A stretch of DNA of 27,613 nt from Acholeplasmataceae bacterium. GTDB lineage: Bacteria; Bacillota_I; Bacilli_A; Acholeplasmatales; Acholeplasmataceae. A program made the translations under genes and the position numbers. The stretch lies in NCBI GenBank assembly GCA_030656435.1, contig JAUSOA010000242.1, positions 1 to 27,613 on the forward strand, read 5' to 3'. Below, one piece after another: positions 8,188 through 15,564 of the stretch. Position 1 is the stretch's first letter. Each line of letters starts with the position of its first letter. Below the pieces are notes generated by a model, which was not told where the DNA came from, searched no databases, and was given only the letters and a program-made list of their open reading frames with translations.

Positions 8188-10265
8188 TGGAACCACACAT
8201 CCTTCTAGATTTAGTAAGTCATGTAGACTTTGGATATGCAGTCTACAACAAAACTGAAGAGATTTGGATAGCCAAGAATCCAATGTTTGACTTAATTAAG
8301 AAGAAGTATGAAGAAGAAAATTTAAGCAAAAATAAGCCAAATATGTTCTTGAGTTTTTTATTTGCGTTGAAAAGAGATAAAATCTATGAGCGTTTTCTAT
8401 ACCTAAAAAATCAAATCATTAAAATACAGTTAGCTGATGATCCTAACCTTCTTTTTGTTTACCTATATGATGTTACCAAACCTTATCTTGACTATAGTTT
8501 ACTCTTGCCAGACCAAAAGAAATACGAGGGTTTTAGTTTACACAACTTTTCTTTTGTTTGGGAGTTTGATACGAATGGAAAATATACCTATGTTGATGAG
8601 TACTTTACACCAATTTTAGGATACTTACCTGATGAAGTGGTAGGAAAATTTCATTTCTATGATTTCTTATCAGATGAAATCAGAGACGATATTAAAAATA
8701 TAGCCTTTGATACCTTTGAAAAACATGAATCGTTTGGAAATATAATCAATAAAAAAATAAGTAAGACAGGACATCCTATTTGGCTTTTGACATCAGGCAT
8801 GCCTGTATTCGATAAGGAAGGCATTTATATAGGTTACAGAGGAATTGATACTGATATCACAAAATGGATTGAAAGTGAAGAAAAGTCAAACTCCTATCAT
8901 CAAAAATATTTAACTGTTTTTAAGCATAGCCCTCTCGGCATGGTGCAATATGATTTGAATGGAAAACTTGTTGTTTATAACGATAAGTTTTTAGAGATAA
9001 TTGATATTAAAAAGAGGCTAATCGAAGAAATGAATATTAAATCCTTGTTTGGTTCTCAGTTATTGAATGTTTTTGAAGAATCTCAAAAGGGAATCGCAAA
9101 CCGTAGTAAGGGCACCTTGTATAATCCGTTTTCAGATAACAAAATACCTGTTGTTGTCGATTTTTTGCCTCAGTTTGAAAATAAGTTCTTGACTGGTGGA
9201 ATCTTAATTATAGAGGATTTGAGGAGTGAACTTAAAAAAGAAAAGGAAATGAAGAAAATTCTTCGTATTGATTATCTAACAAATACCTATAATAGGAGAT
9301 CCTTTGATGAAGATGTTTTAGAGTTTAAAGAAAGTGATTTACCCATTTATTTTATCCTTGCTGATATTAACGGGATTCGTGTATATAATGAATCATTTGG
9401 CTTCGAGGTTGGAGATAAAATCATCACTTATGTTGCAGGAGTTTTAAAAAAATTCATGAAGCATCCAATGAAGGTTTATCGAGTCGGAGGTGATGAGTTT
9501 GGCTTTTTCATTAAAAATGCTGAACTTGATGATGCAGAAGAGCTTATCGAACTCATCAAAAAAGAACTTAATAATCATCCGTTTGAGTTTGATATTCACG
9601 TGTCTTTTGGATATGCAGATATAGAAAAATTAAATAAACCTTTCCCTGAAGTCTTTATGCATGCTGAAAAGATGTTATTTAGTCAAAAAGTTTATGACGG
9701 ATCTTCGGTTTCTTTAAGAACTGTTGATGTTATCATGGCGACACTATTCGAAAAGAGTAAGCGAGAGCTAAATCACTCAAGAAGAGTATCATCAATGAGC
9801 TATCATATCGCAAAGCACTTAAATCTAGGTGCGACTTTTGAGGAAAAGGTCAAACTATCTGGATTACTCCATGATATTGGAAAAATTAATATCGACTCTA
9901 ATATACTGAATAAGGCTGATGATCTTACTGAAGAAGAATGGAAGATTATTAAGGAGCATCCAAGAACTGGCTATATGATCTTAAATGCAGTTGAGGAGTA
10001 CCGTGATGTTGCAAATATCGTACTATCTCATCATGAAAGATATGATGGCACAGGATACCCTAGAGGTTTAGCAGGAAGCTATATTCCACTAGAAGCTAGG
10101 GTTGTTTCTGTTGCTGATGCATATGACGCGATGACACAAGATAGAACCTACCGTAAGGCTTTATCTACTGAAGATGCTATTTTAGAACTGAGAAGAGGTA
10201 AAGGAAAACAGTTTGATCCAAGGATTGTTGAAGTCTTTATCACCAAGGTTTTAAAGAAATCATAA
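8187..10265 (+). CDS. PAS-PAS-GGDEF-HD-GYP cyclic-di-GMP signalling protein
   Basis: 692 residues, no membrane helices, so a soluble sensor. An N-terminal region (1-105) may be a further degenerate PAS. PAS domains lie at about 118-230 and 238-345, then GGDEF at about 355-510 with the intact signature RVGGDEF (G434-F438) and ADINGIRVYNESFG at 392-405 in place of the usual metal/substrate loop. The HD-GYP domain (512-690) has H530, HD 562-563 (LLHDIGK), HH 615-616 and GYP 623-625 in HHERYDGTGYP. GGDEF domains make c-di-GMP and HD-GYP domains hydrolyse it, so the protein may switch between both activities or use GGDEF as a regulatory GTP sensor. Which one dominates in vivo cannot be told from sequence. 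Monocistronic: it lies between the cps terminator and a new promoter. Confidence 0.93.
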   Translation: MEPHILLDLVSHVDFGYAVYNKTEEIWIAKNPMFDLIKKKYEEENLSKNKPNMFLSFLFALKRDKIYERFLYLKNQIIKIQLADDPNLLFVYLYDVTKPYLDYSLLLPDQKKYEGFSLHNFSFVWEFDTNGKYTYVDEYFTPILGYLPDEVVGKFHFYDFLSDEIRDDIKNIAFDTFEKHESFGNIINKKISKTGHPIWLLTSGMPVFDKEGIYIGYRGIDTDITKWIESEEKSNSYHQKYLTVFKHSPLGMVQYDLNGKLVVYNDKFLEIIDIKKRLIEEMNIKSLFGSQLLNVFEESQKGIANRSKGTLYNPFSDNKIPVVVDFLPQFENKFLTGGILIIEDLRSELKKEKEMKKILRIDYLTNTYNRRSFDEDVLEFKESDLPIYFILADINGIRVYNESFGFEVGDKIITYVAGVLKKFMKHPMKVYRVGGDEFGFFIKNAELDDAEELIELIKKELNNHPFEFDIHVSFGYADIEKLNKPFPEVFMHAEKMLFSQKVYDGSSVSLRTVDVIMATLFEKSKRELNHSRRVSSMSYHIAKHLNLGATFEEKVKLSGLLHDIGKINIDSNILNKADDLTEEEWKIIKEHPRTGYMILNAVEEYRDVANIVLSHHERYDGTGYPRGLAGSYIPLEARVVSVADAYDAMTQDRTYRKALSTEDAILELRRGKGKQFDPRIVEVFITKVLKKS

Positions 10266-10279
10266 TGTTTTTAGATATT

Positions 10280-10292
10280 CAAGTAATACTTG
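10280..10292 (+). promoter_or_regulatory. Palindrome CAAGTA-A-TACTTG in the ywaF-like promoter
   Basis: A perfect 6+1+6 palindrome centred at 10286, four bases upstream of the extended -10 element, so between the expected -35 and -10. This is the usual position of a repressor operator. No regulator for it is known from the window. Confidence 0.45.
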
Positions 10293-10295
10293 GTA

Positions 10296-10304
10296 TGTTA
10301 TAAT
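10296..10304 (+). promoter_or_regulatory. Extended -10 promoter of the YwaF-like gene
   Basis: TGTTATAAT with a perfect TATAAT at 10299-10304; the -35 is poor. It is followed by a 30-base leader and GGAG at 10324-10327, seven bases before ATG 10335. Confidence 0.7.
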
Positions 10305-10334
10305 AAAGTATGAAGTAAATATCGGAGACTTTTT

Positions 10335-11228
10335 ATGGCTACAGTTGCATTTGGTAATTTCTACTATTTTCTATATATAGCTTTAGGAGTTCTAATTACA
10401 CTATTGATGGTTAGATTCTTAAGAAATAAGACAACCAAGTTCAGATATTGGTTTATTTTTGGTTTGATTATCTTTAATTTACTCATTCATTTCCTAAAAA
10501 TCTTCATTTATCCCTATAATACGGTACCTTATGTACTCACAAAGGTGTCCTTCGAAAATGTTTGTGCAGTCTCTGCATTACTCTATCCATTTCTATTCTT
10601 TGCTAAAAATAAGACATTAAAGGATTATATGGTTTTAGTTGGTATGGCAAGTGGTATCATTACCTTCATTTATCCTGTCGATGTGATGTCATTATTTTTC
10701 AATGGTCAAGAGGGATTCTTTTCTTCAGCAAGACCTGCATTTATGTTTGAAAATATCCGGTTTTATTTATCTCATTTAATTATCTTTCTAGTGCCCTTCT
10801 TGATGATGCACTATGGATTCCACACCCTATCTATAAAACGTGCCTATCGTGCACCATTTATGCTAGTCATCATTTTAGTCATCATCTTCATCAATGAGTT
10901 AATCTTGACAATGATTGGCTGGATTCCTAAAAGTCAATTCTTCGATCCAAGATTTAGAAACCCTTCATTTATCTTTGGTGTCAGAGGTGATTTAGGTGGC
11001 TTAGGGATGATTTTAGGTGTGTTTGTCCCAATGGCCTTTCGGTCAAACCCTTGGTTTATCGGAGAAGCATATCTTCCAGTGATATGGCTCGTATTACCTG
11101 CAATGATTTATGGTGGTTTAATTGCTCTTGCTTTTATGTTTATCTATGATACAAAGGAAACACTCTATTTCTTTAAGCTAAAAATGCGAATTAAACCCTT
11201 TGAAGAACCCTATGATTTAAAGGAATAA
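10335..11228 (+). CDS. YwaF/TMEM164-like integral membrane protein
   Basis: 297 residues with about seven hydrophobic segments (roughly 10-27, 37-55, 80-90, 98-116, 143-160, 176-194, 215-232, 245-270). Conserved-looking polar positions inside or next to membranes (H52 in LLIHFLK; ENVCAVSALLYPF; the SHLIIF histidine after FYL) match the YwaF/TMEM164 pattern as I remember it; the molecular function in bacteria is not established. The protein starts with a short periplasmic/cytosolic tip and ends with a charged tail (KMRIKPFEEPYDLKE). The gene is alone between its own promoter with a palindrome and a terminator-like hairpin. Other seven-helix families cannot be excluded without a profile search. 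Confidence 0.65.
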   Translation: MATVAFGNFYYFLYIALGVLITLLMVRFLRNKTTKFRYWFIFGLIIFNLLIHFLKIFIYPYNTVPYVLTKVSFENVCAVSALLYPFLFFAKNKTLKDYMVLVGMASGIITFIYPVDVMSLFFNGQEGFFSSARPAFMFENIRFYLSHLIIFLVPFLMMHYGFHTLSIKRAYRAPFMLVIILVIIFINELILTMIGWIPKSQFFDPRFRNPSFIFGVRGDLGGLGMILGVFVPMAFRSNPWFIGEAYLPVIWLVLPAMIYGGLIALAFMFIYDTKETLYFFKLKMRIKPFEEPYDLKE

Positions 11229-11250
11229 TTGAAAACATCAAAATATAATC

Positions 11251-11286
11251 GAATGATTCATTAAAATCTATCATTCTTTTATTTTT
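11251..11286 (+). terminator. Probable terminator after the YwaF-like gene
   Basis: GAATGAT (11251-11257) pairs with ATCATTC (11270-11276) around a 12-base loop; TTTTATTTTT follows (11277-11286). AT-rich stem and long loop make it weaker than others here. Confidence 0.6.
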
Positions 11287-11290
11287 GATG

Positions 11291-11296
11291 TATAAT
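11291..11296 (+). promoter_or_regulatory. -10 element of the ilvE-EAL operon
   Basis: Perfect TATAAT at 11291-11296. The -35 region overlaps the preceding terminator and has no clear consensus. RNA would start near 11303, placing the cre box at 11307-11320 within the first transcribed bases. Confidence 0.55.
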
Positions 11297-11306
11297 GTTT
11301 ATTGTG

Positions 11307-11320
11307 TGAAAACGCTTTCC
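11307..11320 (+). promoter_or_regulatory. cre box (CcpA site) downstream of the ilvE promoter
   Basis: TGAAAACGCTTTCC matches the catabolite-responsive element consensus TGNAANCGNNNNCA at all fixed positions but the last. It lies between the -10 and the start codon at 11362, where CcpA bound to HPr-Ser-P would act as a roadblock or block initiation. Established for CcpA in Bacillota; that this genome has CcpA is inferred. Confidence 0.72.
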
Positions 11321-11361
11321 AAAACTATAAAAATAAAAAAATAGAAAGAGGTCGAGAAGAA

Positions 11362-12366
11362 ATGATTTCAAAGGCAAAAGGTTTTACATATGTAAAGGCA
11401 AATGTGATTTATATGCAAAAGTACAAGGATGGAGCTTGGGGTGAAGGAAAACTTGAAACAAGTGATCAATTTACAATCTCAGGATTATCCACATCCCTTC
11501 ATTATGGTCAGGAATGCTTCGAAGGCTTAAAGGCCTATCGCAGAGCTGATGGCAAAATACAACTATTTAGAGTTAAAGATAACGCAGAAAGATTTCAAAT
11601 GTCATGTAGCTATATGATGATGCCTACAATACCAACTGAAGTCTTTATTGAAGCAGTGCACAAGGTCGTTTTAGCGAATGCAGATTTCATACCTCCTTAT
11701 GGTAACAAGGAATCCTTATATATTCGCCCATTTATGATTGGTGTTGGTGATAATCTAGGACTCCGTCCTGCACCTGAATATATCTTTAGTATTATTGTAT
11801 CTCCTGTAGGTTCTTATTTTAATGGTGAAGTAAAGCCAGTCGATATGGCAGTATCGAAATATGATCGTGCAGCACCAAATGGCACAGGGCATGTAAAAGT
11901 TGGGGGAAATTATGCAGCATCACTTTTCGCGCAAATGCAAGCGAAAAAAGCTGGATTTGCAGATTGTATCTTTTTAGATCCAAAAACACATACAAAGATA
12001 GAAGAAGTTGGAGCAGCGAATTTCTTTGGTATCACTAAGGATAAGAAATATGTAACACCTAAATCACCTTCGATCTTAAATAGTATCACGAACCGCTCCT
12101 TAAAATACCTAGCAGCAAATCATTTAGGTTTAGAGGTTGTTGAAGGCGAAGTTTATATTGATAAGCTTGATCATTTTAATGAGGCTGGTGCGTGTGGAAC
12201 AGCAGCAGTCATCACGCCTATAGGTTCAGTTACCAATGGTGAACATAAGCATTTATTTCCTGCAAATGAAAAGATGGGCGAATATACAAAAAAACTATAT
12301 GATTTATTAACTGGTATTCAGTTTGGTGATGTCGAAGACCCACAAGGATGGATTACTGTTTTATAA
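11362..12366 (+). CDS. ilvE: Branched-chain amino acid aminotransferase (class IV)
   Basis: 334 residues from ATG 11362. The longer frame from TTG 11302 is rejected because it would translate the cre box and lacks a ribosome site; AAAGAGG at about 11345-11351 serves ATG 11362. The fold-type IV PLP enzyme is recognised from the PLP lysine K179 in GHVKVGGNYA, SLHYGQECFEGLKAYR near the start, LYIRPFMIG in the middle, and EEVGAANFFGI before the phosphate-binding TPKSPSILNSITNRS segment. It interconverts leucine, isoleucine and valine with their 2-oxo acids using 2-oxoglutarate/glutamate. No other branched-chain pathway gene is near, so it may serve amino acid degradation or final-step synthesis. 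The EAL gene begins 16 bases later and is probably on the same RNA. Confidence 0.95.
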   Translation: MISKAKGFTYVKANVIYMQKYKDGAWGEGKLETSDQFTISGLSTSLHYGQECFEGLKAYRRADGKIQLFRVKDNAERFQMSCSYMMMPTIPTEVFIEAVHKVVLANADFIPPYGNKESLYIRPFMIGVGDNLGLRPAPEYIFSIIVSPVGSYFNGEVKPVDMAVSKYDRAAPNGTGHVKVGGNYAASLFAQMQAKKAGFADCIFLDPKTHTKIEEVGAANFFGITKDKKYVTPKSPSILNSITNRSLKYLAANHLGLEVVEGEVYIDKLDHFNEAGACGTAAVITPIGSVTNGEHKHLFPANEKMGEYTKKLYDLLTGIQFGDVEDPQGWITVL

Positions 12367-12382
12367 TTAAGGATGTGTCAAA

Positions 12383-14011
12383 ATGAAAGAAAAAAGATTA
12401 GAAGGAATGGTTTCATATATTAAAGGAAATTACCGTTTCTTAACGATTCTTTTTTCTATACTTTTTATCATATTTTCATATTTCTTGATGAAAACAATCA
12501 CACATAATCATTTATCCTATTCTCATTTGATGTATATACCTATCGTACTAACAGGTAGTATACTTGGTGGCTATTACGGCTTAGGTATCGGAATTATTGC
12601 AGGACTCGCTGTAGGACCACTTATGCCCTATAACCTAGATACACTAGCAAGCCAGTATTGGCTTGACTGGGTATTTAGACTAATGATGATGAGTGTCATT
12701 GGTTATATGAGTGGAATGTTTGGTATGACCTATCGAAGTGCTCAAAAAAGAATTAAGGATATCCTAGAAAGAAATCAAGATACAGGGCTTCATAATATCA
12801 ATTACTTGATGAATTATCCTTTAGAGAAGAATCGAACTTACACCGTCGCTTCTTTAATTATCGGAAACAGTGATTTGATTTGTGATGTTGTTGGATATGA
12901 AGCTTATTTTGAGTATATTCAAAATATCGATTATCTTTTTAAATCTAAATATATCGATATTCGGATTATTCAAACTGACCTTAATCATCTATGGTTTATC
13001 AAGCCTACCTATGATTTCGATGAAGAGATCGTTGAATTCATAAGCTTAATCGGTGTCGCACATATTTTGGGTCAACAATCCCTATTTGTTGATTATGCAG
13101 TTGGTTTTTCAAAGCAGAAGAATATTCAAGAGAAAGATATCACAAAATACTTTATCCAATCCGATATGGCAGCTAGAGAAGCGAAGGCTACCAATTTAGT
13201 TTATTTAACCTATTCAGATGTCAACACAAAGAAACAATTTGAATATGAACTATTAACTGATTTTTATGATGCGATGCGTGATGGTCAAATTTATTTGGTC
13301 TATCAACCAAAAATAGATTTGAAAACCAAACGACCTATTGGATTAGAGGCATTAATTAGATGGAATCATCATACAAAAAAGACAATCATGCCAGATCAGT
13401 TTATTCATGCAGTAGAAAATACCAATATGATTCATGAAATGACTCAAATGGTATTTAGATGGTCACTAGATTATCAAAAAAAATTAATCGAACATGGAGT
13501 TTCGGTTCCAATATCAATTAATATTTCAACTAAAAATTTATATGATATACATTTTTATGACAAGATGGTGGCTATATTTAAGGAATATCAAATCAAACCA
13601 TCCTTTGTAGAATTTGAGATAACAGAGACGGTACTGATGGAAGATCCTGAAAATTCTAAAAAAATGCTTGAAGCATTTTCTAACTACGGATTTAAGATTG
13701 CAATCGATGATTTTGGTAAAGGCTATTCATCCCTTGCATATTTAGCTCAGTTTCCAATCAATACCATTAAGATTGATCGTTTTTTCACGAAGCAAATCTT
13801 AATCAATCCAACAACTCAGCATATCGTTAAGGCCACGATTGACCTAGCGAAGCAACTAGGGTATCAAGTCTTAATTGAAGGCATAGAAGATAAGGAAACA
13901 GCTGATTTATTAGAAAGACTTGGATGTCATACTGCTCAGGGATACTTATACCTAAGACCTCAAAAAGAAGAAGAGATACTCAGTTATCTAAAAGAAGATA
14001 TAGATCAATAA
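12383..14011 (+). CDS. Membrane-bound EAL-domain c-di-GMP phosphodiesterase with degenerate GGDEF
   Basis: 542 residues. The N-terminal 115 residues hold about four membrane helices (19-36, 48-62, 64-80, 95-112) forming a MASE-like sensor. Residues about 128-280 look like a GGDEF fold that has lost its signature: it begins DTGLHN but has no GG(D/E)EF. The EAL domain (about 290-535) keeps the residues needed for hydrolysis: E322-A-L324, N380, E412, D442-D443 in DDFGKGYSSL, K463, E499 and Q519. It should linearise c-di-GMP to pGpG. It follows ilvE by 16 bases with AAGGA at 12369-12373, so expression probably falls under the ilvE promoter and its cre box. The gene ends convergent with the ligase gene. 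Confidence 0.92.
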   Translation: MKEKRLEGMVSYIKGNYRFLTILFSILFIIFSYFLMKTITHNHLSYSHLMYIPIVLTGSILGGYYGLGIGIIAGLAVGPLMPYNLDTLASQYWLDWVFRLMMMSVIGYMSGMFGMTYRSAQKRIKDILERNQDTGLHNINYLMNYPLEKNRTYTVASLIIGNSDLICDVVGYEAYFEYIQNIDYLFKSKYIDIRIIQTDLNHLWFIKPTYDFDEEIVEFISLIGVAHILGQQSLFVDYAVGFSKQKNIQEKDITKYFIQSDMAAREAKATNLVYLTYSDVNTKKQFEYELLTDFYDAMRDGQIYLVYQPKIDLKTKRPIGLEALIRWNHHTKKTIMPDQFIHAVENTNMIHEMTQMVFRWSLDYQKKLIEHGVSVPISINISTKNLYDIHFYDKMVAIFKEYQIKPSFVEFEITETVLMEDPENSKKMLEAFSNYGFKIAIDDFGKGYSSLAYLAQFPINTIKIDRFFTKQILINPTTQHIVKATIDLAKQLGYQVLIEGIEDKETADLLERLGCHTAQGYLYLRPQKEEEILSYLKEDIDQ

Positions 14012-14035
14012 AAAAAGATGGCATAAACCATCTTT
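14011..14035 (-). terminator. Terminator of the minus-strand ligase gene
   Basis: AAAGATGG (14014-14021) and CCATCTTT (14028-14035) form an 8-bp stem with a six-base loop; on the minus strand the stem is followed by a U-run from the A tract at 14011-14016. It starts right at the stop codon of the EAL gene. Confidence 0.75.
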
Positions 14036-14049
14036 CATTACTAAAACGA

Positions 14050-15438
14050 TTAGGATTCAATATAGATATATCTACCCTCGACAAGCTCAAAGCTTGTCTT
14101 TTTTTCTGATGTTTCAAAGATAGCTAAGATAACAACAATGAAAACACTAAATGGGATTGAATATTGAACATTATCAACTAAGCCATGGAGTTGACTCGCT
14201 ATAAATCCAATTAGAAATAAATATTTTTCAACACTTACCTCGTTGAACATATACTTAAAGACTTGTATAAAATGGATAATTAATGCTCCTAAGCCAAATA
14301 AACCCATGGTAGCTAGTGCTTGAATAATCGTAGAGTGATACATAAATAACCGACCATCAAATGGAAAGCTTTGTATCGATAGCCATCCACCACCAAATAT
14401 TGGATATCTTAAAAAGATTTTAATGCCTTCTGTGTAGAAGTAGATTCGATTGCTTGTAAAAGCGTTAAATCCTTCACCTTCAATACTTGCTAAGATATTT
14501 AACCATTCGATGAAAAACCTGAAATTGATTGCAAGTATGAATACTGGAACAGCAGCAAGAGCAATCCAGTGAATATAGTTTTTCTTAGGACCCTTGAAGT
14601 AAAATAAAAGTATTGAAAATAGCCCAGATAAGCCAAAGCTAATCAATCCCCCACGAGATTTTGTGAATACAACAGCAGCGACCGGAAGAATCATTAGAAT
14701 CCATAGCCAATAATTTTTAGGTTTTTTCATGATGAAGTAAATATAACTAGGGAATGTCAATGCGATATAAAAACACATATCATTTGTATTTGCCCAACCA
14801 AGATTTCTTAGCCATCCTAAGAAAAGTCTAGTCATAAAGTCTAAATCCGTATAAGTCATAAATCCTCTATAGACATAGATAAACAATTGAAAGGTTAACA
14901 CTAGATTTGCAACAAACATTATTTTGAATAGATACTCTAAATTACTTTTACTTGTACTTGAATAAAACACATAGAAGAACAAGTATAGAAAACCAAGTAA
15001 CGAAACAGGGATTGCAGTGATATCAAATGGTAGATATATGAGTGCAATTATATAACCCACTGCAATAAGAAACAAACCCAGGAAAAAACGTCCTTTGTGA
15101 AATTTTGGTTTAAACCGAATTAGGTGAAAAACAAAACTAAATAAAAATGACGAGATAGCAACGATTGGGAAGCCGAGATCTATTGACGTTTCAAATGTCA
15201 TATCCGATTTATTCAAGATAAAGAGTAATCCGATTAAAATCGGTATGGAATACATTGTATTTCTAAAGGATATGAAGATGAAACATAAAAGAAAAATGAA
15301 GAAAAGAATTCCAATCATATTGATTAAATTGTAATCAAAGGGTGGTGTTTCCTTATAAAAAGACCACGAAATCAATGTGATCGAAAAAATCAATACGATA
15401 TAAGCTCCACTATTCAAAAACTTTTCTATTTGCTTCAT
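14050..15438 (-). CDS. O-antigen ligase/Wzy-like polytopic membrane protein
   Basis: 462 residues from the ATG at 15438. The frame is open to 15495, but that upstream end is the -35 element itself, and GGGGGT lies six bases before ATG 15438. The protein has about eleven or twelve hydrophobic segments and a large extracytoplasmic loop (about residues 325-385) with TSNRIYFYTEG, RYPIFGGGW and YHSTIIQALATMG, the pattern of the O-antigen ligase/polymerase superfamily (Wzy_C). These proteins polymerise or transfer lipid-linked glycans on the outer face of the membrane. It ends with HGLVDNVQY and a last helix. The cpsCDB kinase module nearby may control the same polymer. Ligase and polymerase cannot be told apart from sequence. 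Confidence 0.82.
   Translation of the reverse strand: MKQIEKFLNSGAYIVLIFSITLISWSFYKETPPFDYNLINMIGILFFIFLLCFIFISFRNTMYSIPILIGLLFILNKSDMTFETSIDLGFPIVAISSFLFSFVFHLIRFKPKFHKGRFFLGLFLIAVGYIIALIYLPFDITAIPVSLLGFLYLFFYVFYSSTSKSNLEYLFKIMFVANLVLTFQLFIYVYRGFMTYTDLDFMTRLFLGWLRNLGWANTNDMCFYIALTFPSYIYFIMKKPKNYWLWILMILPVAAVVFTKSRGGLISFGLSGLFSILLFYFKGPKKNYIHWIALAAVPVFILAINFRFFIEWLNILASIEGEGFNAFTSNRIYFYTEGIKIFLRYPIFGGGWLSIQSFPFDGRLFMYHSTIIQALATMGLFGLGALIIHFIQVFKYMFNEVSVEKYLFLIGFIASQLHGLVDNVQYSIPFSVFIVVILAIFETSEKKTSFELVEGRYIYIES
14080..14105 (+). terminator. Terminator of the ilvE-EAL operon, inside the convergent gene
   Basis: GACAAGCT (14080-14087), loop CAA, AGCTTGTC (14091-14098), then seven T residues to 14105: a textbook plus-strand terminator. 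It lies within the last codons of the minus-strand ligase coding sequence. Confidence 0.88.
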
Positions 15439-15466
15439 CTGTAACCCCCAATATGTTGCTACATTC

Positions 15467-15495
15467 ATTATAAATATGTTTTCATCAAAAGTCAA
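15467..15495 (-). promoter_or_regulatory. Sigma-A-type promoter of the ligase gene
   Basis: On the minus strand TTGACT (15495-15490), 17-base spacer, perfect TATAAT (15472-15467). The RNA would start near 15460, about 20 bases before ATG 15438. Confidence 0.85.
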
Positions 15496-15526
15496 AGATA
15501 GGAGTTCTTTTTTAAAGTTCTAAATT

Positions 15527-15555
15527 AAAAAAAAGGATCAAGAAATACTGATCCT
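15527..15555 (-). terminator. Terminator of the sugar kinase gene
   Basis: Minus-strand stem GGATCA/TGATCC (15554-15549 with 15540-15535), extendable by one A-T pair, with an eight-base loop, followed on the minus strand by eight U residues (A tract 15527-15534). It lies ten bases after the kinase stop. Confidence 0.85.
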
Positions 15556-15564
15556 CATCTCTAT

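Noticed and set aside
11302..11361. Twenty-residue extension of IlvE from a TTG start
   Set aside because: It would translate the cre box and the expected transcription start; ATG 11362 has a ribosome site and gives the usual family length.
15439..15495. Nineteen-residue extension of the ligase-like protein
   Set aside because: The segment contains the TTGACT/TATAAT promoter itself and so cannot be in the mRNA.
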